Assembly (NCBI GenBank): GCA_002469765.1
Contig: DKNS01000169.1
Coordinates: 2,888 to 13,941 of the forward strand
DNA: 11,054 nt
Direction: 5' to 3'
DNA from: Flavobacteriales bacterium UBA7382
GTDB lineage: Bacteria > Bacteroidota > Bacteroidia > Flavobacteriales_D > Sanyastnellaceae
The notes below the pieces were generated by a model. That model did no database searches, was not told where the DNA came from, and saw only the letters and a program-made list of their open reading frames with translations. A program made the position numbers and the translations under genes. Shown piece after piece: positions 7,218-11,054 of this stretch. Within the stretch, counting starts at the first letter, position 1; every line of letters begins with the position of its first letter.

Positions 7218-7225
7218 CAAAGATA
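7218..7225 (-). promoter_or_regulatory. Bacteroidota-type -7 promoter box for gcdH
   Basis: The minus strand reads TATCTTTG, a full match to the TAnnTTTG -7 element. It lies in the 48-base gap between the rnhA stop and the gcdH ATG, only about 12-18 bases before the two candidate ATG codons (7205 and 7199). The predicted transcript would thus have a very short leader. No TTG sits at the usual -33 spacing; the upstream sequence is G-rich instead. gcdH may therefore be transcribed independently of the operon before it. Confidence 0.5.
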
Positions 7226-7247
7226 ACCCCTCCGACGCCCTCCTGCT

Positions 7248-7709
7248 TCAGCCCACGTGGGCTTCGTACCAAGCATCGGTCAACAAGTCACCGGTTTGGT
7301 ACGCAGCAACCGCCATGGCGTCCACGCGCTCATTCAACGGGTTCCCTGCATGGCCTTTCACCCAATGGAATCGAACCTGATGCCGACGATAAACCCGGAG
7401 GAAGCGCTGCCAGAGGTCGGGGTTCTTCTTGTCCTTGTACCCTTTCTTCTCCCAGCCAAACACCCAGCGCTTTTCCACCGCATCCACCACGTATTTGGAA
7501 TCCGAGTAGACGTCCACCTCGATGCCGTCCCGGGTCAGCGCCTCCAGTCCCACAATCACGGCCAGCAATTCCATGCGGTTGTTGGTCGTCAAGCGAAACC
7601 CCTCCGACATTTGCTTGATGTGCTCGCCGTACATGAGCAAGGTGCCGTATCCCCCTGGACCGGGATTGCCGCTCGCCCCACCGTCGGTGTACATGGTGAC
7701 TTTGGCCAT
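7248..7709 (-). CDS. rnhA: Ribonuclease HI
   Basis: RNase HI cleaves the RNA strand of RNA:DNA hybrids, removing R-loops and helping clear primers in the cytoplasm. The 153-residue product is of the usual single-domain length and has every catalytic residue: D9 in MYTDGGASGNPGPGG, E47 in TTNNRMELLA, D70 in VDVYSDSKYVV, H120 in WVKGHAGNPLNE and D130 (NERVD). The basic, Trp-rich segment RWVFGWEKKGYKDKK (81-95) matches the substrate-binding handle of the E. coli enzyme. The start is ATG 7709-7707 (MAKVTMYTDGG). Only 3 bases separate it from the purN stop, so it is translated from the same mRNA as purN. Confidence 0.97.
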   Translation of the reverse strand: MAKVTMYTDGGASGNPGPGGYGTLLMYGEHIKQMSEGFRLTTNNRMELLAVIVGLEALTRDGIEVDVYSDSKYVVDAVEKRWVFGWEKKGYKDKKNPDLWQRFLRVYRRHQVRFHWVKGHAGNPLNERVDAMAVAAYQTGDLLTDAWYEAHVG

Positions 7710-7712
7710 GGC

Positions 7713-8339
7713 TCAGTTGTGGGATTTCAAATGGGTGTTGTCCCGAACGTCCGTCCCTTGGGCCATCCGAATGAGGCCCTCCAACACCACTGGATAATGA
7801 AGATGCTCCAGCTCGAGCACCTTGGTCGCGATGTCTTCAGGCGTGTCCGTGCGTTCCAGGGCGACTTCGCCCTGGAACACGATGTCACCTTCGTCGTAGG
7901 CTTCGTTGACCCAGTGGATGGTCGTGCCTGATGTCTCGTCCTTCGCTTTGTGCACCGCACGGTGCACGTGCATTCCGTACATGCCAGTCCCCCCGTGCTT
8001 GGGAAGAAGGGCCGGGTGAATGTTCACCATGCGGTGCTCGAACGCAGCGCACACATCGGCCGGGACCCTCAAAAGGAAACCTGCCAGCGCCACCCAATCG
8101 ATGTTGCGGGTCCGCAACTCGCGCAGGAGCTCTCCTTCAGCCATCGCCGCCTTGGGCAAGTGGCTTTCAGCGACACCTCGCGTTTGGGCACGTTCACGCA
8201 CCCCTGCCACTTTGCGGTTGGTGCACACCCAAGCCACCTCGGCCACCTCCGACCCAGGGCCTGTGGAGAAGTGGCTCATCAGGGCCTCGGTGTTGGAGCC
8301 CGACCCAGAAGCCAAGATGGCAATGCGTGCTTTCGTCAC
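7713..8339 (-). CDS. purN: Phosphoribosylglycinamide (GAR) formyltransferase PurN
   Basis: PurN transfers a formyl group from 10-formyltetrahydrofolate to GAR, the third step of purine synthesis, in the cytoplasm. The 208-residue product shows the phosphate-binding loop ASGSGSN (10-16), the folate-site stretch LAGFLLRVP (85-93), the catalytic pair N106 and H108 in VNIHPALLPKHGG, and an Asp at about position 149 in AYDEGDIVFQ, equivalent to E. coli D144. The MYGMHVH segment (120-126) corresponds to the GLHTH region in E. coli. The start codon is GTG (8339-8337), since the family-conserved N-terminus (M-T-K-A-R-I-A-I-L-A) begins right there and no ATG precedes it. It starts 12 bases after the DUF2723 gene and ends 3 bases before rnhA, an operon arrangement. 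Confidence 0.96.
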   Translation of the reverse strand: MTKARIAILASGSGSNTEALMSHFSTGPGSEVAEVAWVCTNRKVAGVRERAQTRGVAESHLPKAAMAEGELLRELRTRNIDWVALAGFLLRVPADVCAAFEHRMVNIHPALLPKHGGTGMYGMHVHRAVHKAKDETSGTTIHWVNEAYDEGDIVFQGEVALERTDTPEDIATKVLELEHLHYPVVLEGLIRMAQGTDVRDNTHLKSHN

Positions 8340-8351
8340 GAGAAAAGATGT

Positions 8352-11054
8352 TCAGAATGCGAAGTCGCCCAAATCCACAAGGTTCCGCTCGTAGGCTTCA
8401 ACCTCCGACTCCATGTCGGTCAAGCGGTCCTCCAGCGCCTTGGTGACGTCGGAGGTCGGGTGGAAGTACTTCATGACCCGAACCAAGCGGTCCCCCACCT
8501 GCAATGCAAACTGCATCTCGCGATCTGCCGCCACGTAGTATTCGGCATCCAGGGATGTGAAGTACGCGATGTTGTCCTCCTGCATGGCCATGAAATCGTC
8601 GCTGATTTCCTGAGCCATTTTCCAAGCTTTCATGCGAGAGACCTCGCTCAAGTTTTTGGTGTTGGGCGCCAACGTGGTGTCGCTTGCAAGCTGCATGTAG
8701 GTTTCTGCAACAGGCATCATGACGCGGCTGTACGGCACGTTTTCCTTGGGCATCGCACGCATCAACTCGTCGAGCACTTCCATGGCGCGCTCCGGATCTC
8801 GCTCCTTCAACAAGGCCTCAGAGAGGTTGGCCATCTGCAACCTCACATTCGTCACCATGCGACGGTTGTTTTCATCCATGTAGATGCCGTGCTCGACATC
8901 GTCCATGTTGCCCCACACCCACTTGTCCATCACGTTGTCGTACATGATGTCGGTGCCAATGGTGCCGAGGATGTTGGGGTTGTCGTTCTTGGGCGACTTG
9001 AACGGCACCAGGCGGTACGCCAACCCTTCCAAACGGAAGTGATCTTGCAATCCGAGGTAGCTCTCGGGCCCTGTGGTCACAGCGAAGTAAATCGGACGCT
9101 CCCACTGGTTGTTGGCGATCATGTTCAACGCCGCATAGTGGTTTTTCGTCACGTATGACTGGGTGTTGCCATTGCCGTTGGTCAGGGTCCATTGGATTTG
9201 GCTCTTCAGCAACTTGGCCTCTTGGGCGCTCACCAATCCAGACGCCACCACCGCCGCCGAATCCACTTGCACCGTAAAGGTGTTGCCCGGAATGTGGAAG
9301 TAGCCTTTCTGGCCAGGAAATTGCTGAAGGTTGTTGTCGTCCAACGTGTATTTCATCGCCTCCAAGAGATCAATGGGCGTTGGGTCCCGGTCAATCAAAA
9401 CCACGTCCCGGGTGCCTTGGCGGTACTTCTCCTCGTCCATCAAAATGGGCAACGGCGCACTCTCGTATGCGCGGCGACGCATTTGGTCGATGTACCAATC
9501 GGTGTTGAGCAAACTCAAGTTGCACACCCGGACGTCGGTCCGGATGCCCTCCACTTCTTGGGCGTACCAAAGCGGGAACGTGTCGTTGTCCCCGTTCGTG
9601 AACAGCACCGCATTAGGCGCCAGAGAGTTCAGGTAGTTCTTGGCCATGTCGACCCCGGTCCGACGGCGGGCGCGGCTGTGGTCGTCCCAACCCTCCGAAG
9701 CCATGAGGAAGGGCACAATGGCGGCGAGCAACGTCAACGCACCGGCTCGAACGGCGCCATCCAGCGACGACTTGCCAAGGCCCCACGACAAGGCGTAAAG
9801 CCCTGCGGCCACCACGCCCATGAAGAGCACGCTGAACGACAGCGCGTGACTGCCTGCGGTGAGCATTTCCATGACGTAAAACACAACGCCCATCACCAAG
9901 GGCAAGGCCAGTCCCCGCATGTGCGATTGGATTTCAGGTTTCTGCGATGCTTGGTACAGCGCCATCACACCCAAACCGATCCACATCGCAAAGGCGTAGA
10001 ACGACCCCACGTAAGCGTAGTCACGCTCCCGCGGCTGCAGTGGCGTTTGGTTGAGGTACACCACAATGGCGATGCCTGTCATCAAGAAGAGCATGCCCAC
10101 CACCGAGGCCCCTTGTGGGTCGCGGAGGGCTTGGAACACCAGGCCGATCAATCCCAAAACCAAAGGCAGGTAAAAGAAATGGTTCAAACCCTTGTTGTCC
10201 AGGGCCTCCTGCGTCAACATGTCGCGGTTGCCGAGGCGTTCGGCATCGATGAAGTTGACGCCGCTGAGCCAGTTCCCGTCCATGAACGAACCGTGGCCCT
10301 GCACGTCGTTTTGCTTGCCAATGAAATTCCAGAAAAAATACCGGAAATACATCCAACCCATTTGGTAATCACTGAAGTACGTCAGGTTCTCCCCTTGGGT
10401 GGGCATCAGCTCCTCCAGGGTGTTGTTGAGCCTGCCCTCAGCCTGGAGCGCTGTCCGGATGTCGTCTTGGTTCCGAGTTTGGTTTGCACGCTGGGTCAGG
10501 CGGCGCAAGGCGTCTTCGTCCGCGCGCTTCTGTTGGTCCAGCCTGCGCACATACGCCGAGCCGTAATCGAGACCCGACTCCAGCTGGTCTACAAAATACG
10601 TGGCCAAGCTTGAACGCATCTGCGCGTTGTTGAGAGGGGCGGCATTCATTTGCCCGGTCTCGGGGTTGCGAACGAGCAACGCGTTCTTGGATTGCACACC
10701 AAAGTTTTGGTCAAACCGCAATCCGTAGTCGGCAAACAGGCGTCGCAACACGCGCTCCAATTCCGGCTTCTCAAGCTGGCCTGATAAAATCTCCTCTTCC
10801 AGGTGGGCCAAGAACTGCGCTCGGTTCATCGCCCCGTTCACCAGAGGGCTGACGTACGAGGTGGTCGCGTTGAAGCCCTTGTAGTTGCTCCACCGCTTGT
10901 ACTCCTTGATGTGGCTCGCCGTCGAGCTGTACATCCGCGGGAACACCATGGTGTAGTCAGGGTTGTAGTTGGGCTTCGTACCGCGCTTTTCGCCACTGTC
11001 CACGTATTCCTCCACCACGTAGTACTTCTCGCCCTCGTTGGCCTCCACGAATTG
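8352..11054 (-). CDS. DUF2723 multi-pass membrane protein (TMEM260-like), 5' end cut by window edge
   Basis: The minus-strand frame is open from the window end for 900 residues. Its true start lies outside; the GTG at 11048 is an internal codon. Family-diagnostic segments are TKPNYNPDYTMVFPRMYS, YQMGWMYFRYFFWNFIGKQND, TPLQPRERDYAYVGSFYAF and LFTNGDNDTFPLWYAQEVEG. Six membrane helices lie at about residues 294-310, 315-335, 347-368, 381-399, 405-426 and 434-452. They are followed by a soluble C-terminal region, probably extracytoplasmic, with helical hairpins toward the end (around 740-900). Bacterial members are very common in Bacteroidota and are usually annotated only as DUF2723; the family is related to TMEM260 and probably glycosyltransferase-like (GT-C fold), but the substrate is unknown. 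The N-terminal part expected to hold the active site is missing here. Residues ~72-218 form an unusual polar helical insertion. It precedes purN by 12 bases. Confidence 0.88.
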   Translation of the reverse strand, partial: QFVEANEGEKYYVVEEYVDSGEKRGTKPNYNPDYTMVFPRMYSSTASHIKEYKRWSNYKGFNATTSYVSPLVNGAMNRAQFLAHLEEEILSGQLEKPELERVLRRLFADYGLRFDQNFGVQSKNALLVRNPETGQMNAAPLNNAQMRSSLATYFVDQLESGLDYGSAYVRRLDQQKRADEDALRRLTQRANQTRNQDDIRTALQAEGRLNNTLEELMPTQGENLTYFSDYQMGWMYFRYFFWNFIGKQNDVQGHGSFMDGNWLSGVNFIDAERLGNRDMLTQEALDNKGLNHFFYLPLVLGLIGLVFQALRDPQGASVVGMLFLMTGIAIVVYLNQTPLQPRERDYAYVGSFYAFAMWIGLGVMALYQASQKPEIQSHMRGLALPLVMGVVFYVMEMLTAGSHALSFSVLFMGVVAAGLYALSWGLGKSSLDGAVRAGALTLLAAIVPFLMASEGWDDHSRARRRTGVDMAKNYLNSLAPNAVLFTNGDNDTFPLWYAQEVEGIRTDVRVCNLSLLNTDWYIDQMRRRAYESAPLPILMDEEKYRQGTRDVVLIDRDPTPIDLLEAMKYTLDDNNLQQFPGQKGYFHIPGNTFTVQVDSAAVVASGLVSAQEAKLLKSQIQWTLTNGNGNTQSYVTKNHYAALNMIANNQWERPIYFAVTTGPESYLGLQDHFRLEGLAYRLVPFKSPKNDNPNILGTIGTDIMYDNVMDKWVWGNMDDVEHGIYMDENNRRMVTNVRLQMANLSEALLKERDPERAMEVLDELMRAMPKENVPYSRVMMPVAETYMQLASDTTLAPNTKNLSEVSRMKAWKMAQEISDDFMAMQEDNIAYFTSLDAEYYVAADREMQFALQVGDRLVRVMKYFHPTSDVTKALEDRLTDMESEVEAYERNLVDLGDFAF

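Noticed and set aside
9192..10613. Open frame of 473 codons on the plus strand within the DUF2723 gene
   Set aside because: Low-complexity His/Gln/Val-rich translation with no recognisable family; the minus-strand frame carries clear DUF2723 motifs and membrane helices.
10990..11048. GTG at 11048 as the start of the DUF2723 gene
   Set aside because: The frame continues to the window end without a stop, and family members have several hundred residues, including the first membrane helices, before this point.

Overview
The window reads as chromosomal DNA of a Bacteroidota bacterium with unusually high GC for that phylum. Three things point there: a PorZ-type component of the type IX secretion system (T9SS), which is confined to Bacteroidota and relatives; a DUF2723 membrane protein of the type abundant in that phylum; and two TAnnTTTG boxes, the Bacteroidota -7 promoter element, in front of rimP and gcdH. 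A member of Flavobacteriales or a nearby order is a reasonable guess, but the genus cannot be read from these genes. All genes look intact except the two cut by the window edges. There are no RNA genes, insertion sequences, CRISPR arrays or phage genes that I can see.

Layout. Positions 1-652, minus strand: rimP followed by the first 50 codons of nusA, the start of the classical rimP-nusA(-infB) operon, with a promoter box at 745-752. Positions 786-5923, plus strand: three genes running the other way and tightly packed. These are a Schlafen/AlbA_2-domain protein, porZ, and a 667-residue fusion of a methionine/glutamine aminotransferase (YbdL/MtnE-like) to an omega-amidase of the nitrilase superfamily (YafV-like). 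porZ and the fusion gene overlap by ATGA. Positions 5924-6020: a short convergent gap. Positions 6021-11054, minus strand: in transcription order a 5'-truncated DUF2723 membrane protein, purN, rnhA and gcdH. The first three are 3-12 bases apart. gcdH lies 48 bases further on and has its own promoter box.

How the genes work together. rimP and nusA serve ribosome maturation and transcription elongation. purN (purine synthesis) and rnhA (RNA:DNA hybrid removal) are housekeeping genes that appear to be co-transcribed with the DUF2723 gene. gcdH serves glutaryl-CoA oxidation from lysine/tryptophan breakdown. The most interesting object is the aminotransferase/omega-amidase fusion. It joins two consecutive steps of the glutamine transaminase-omega-amidase pathway in one polypeptide: transfer of the amino group from glutamine to a 2-oxo acid such as the methionine precursor KMTB, then hydrolysis of the by-product 2-oxoglutaramate. 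All expected catalytic residues of both halves are present. A second point of interest is a roughly 145-residue helical, polar insertion in the DUF2723 protein that I do not recall from usual members of that family.
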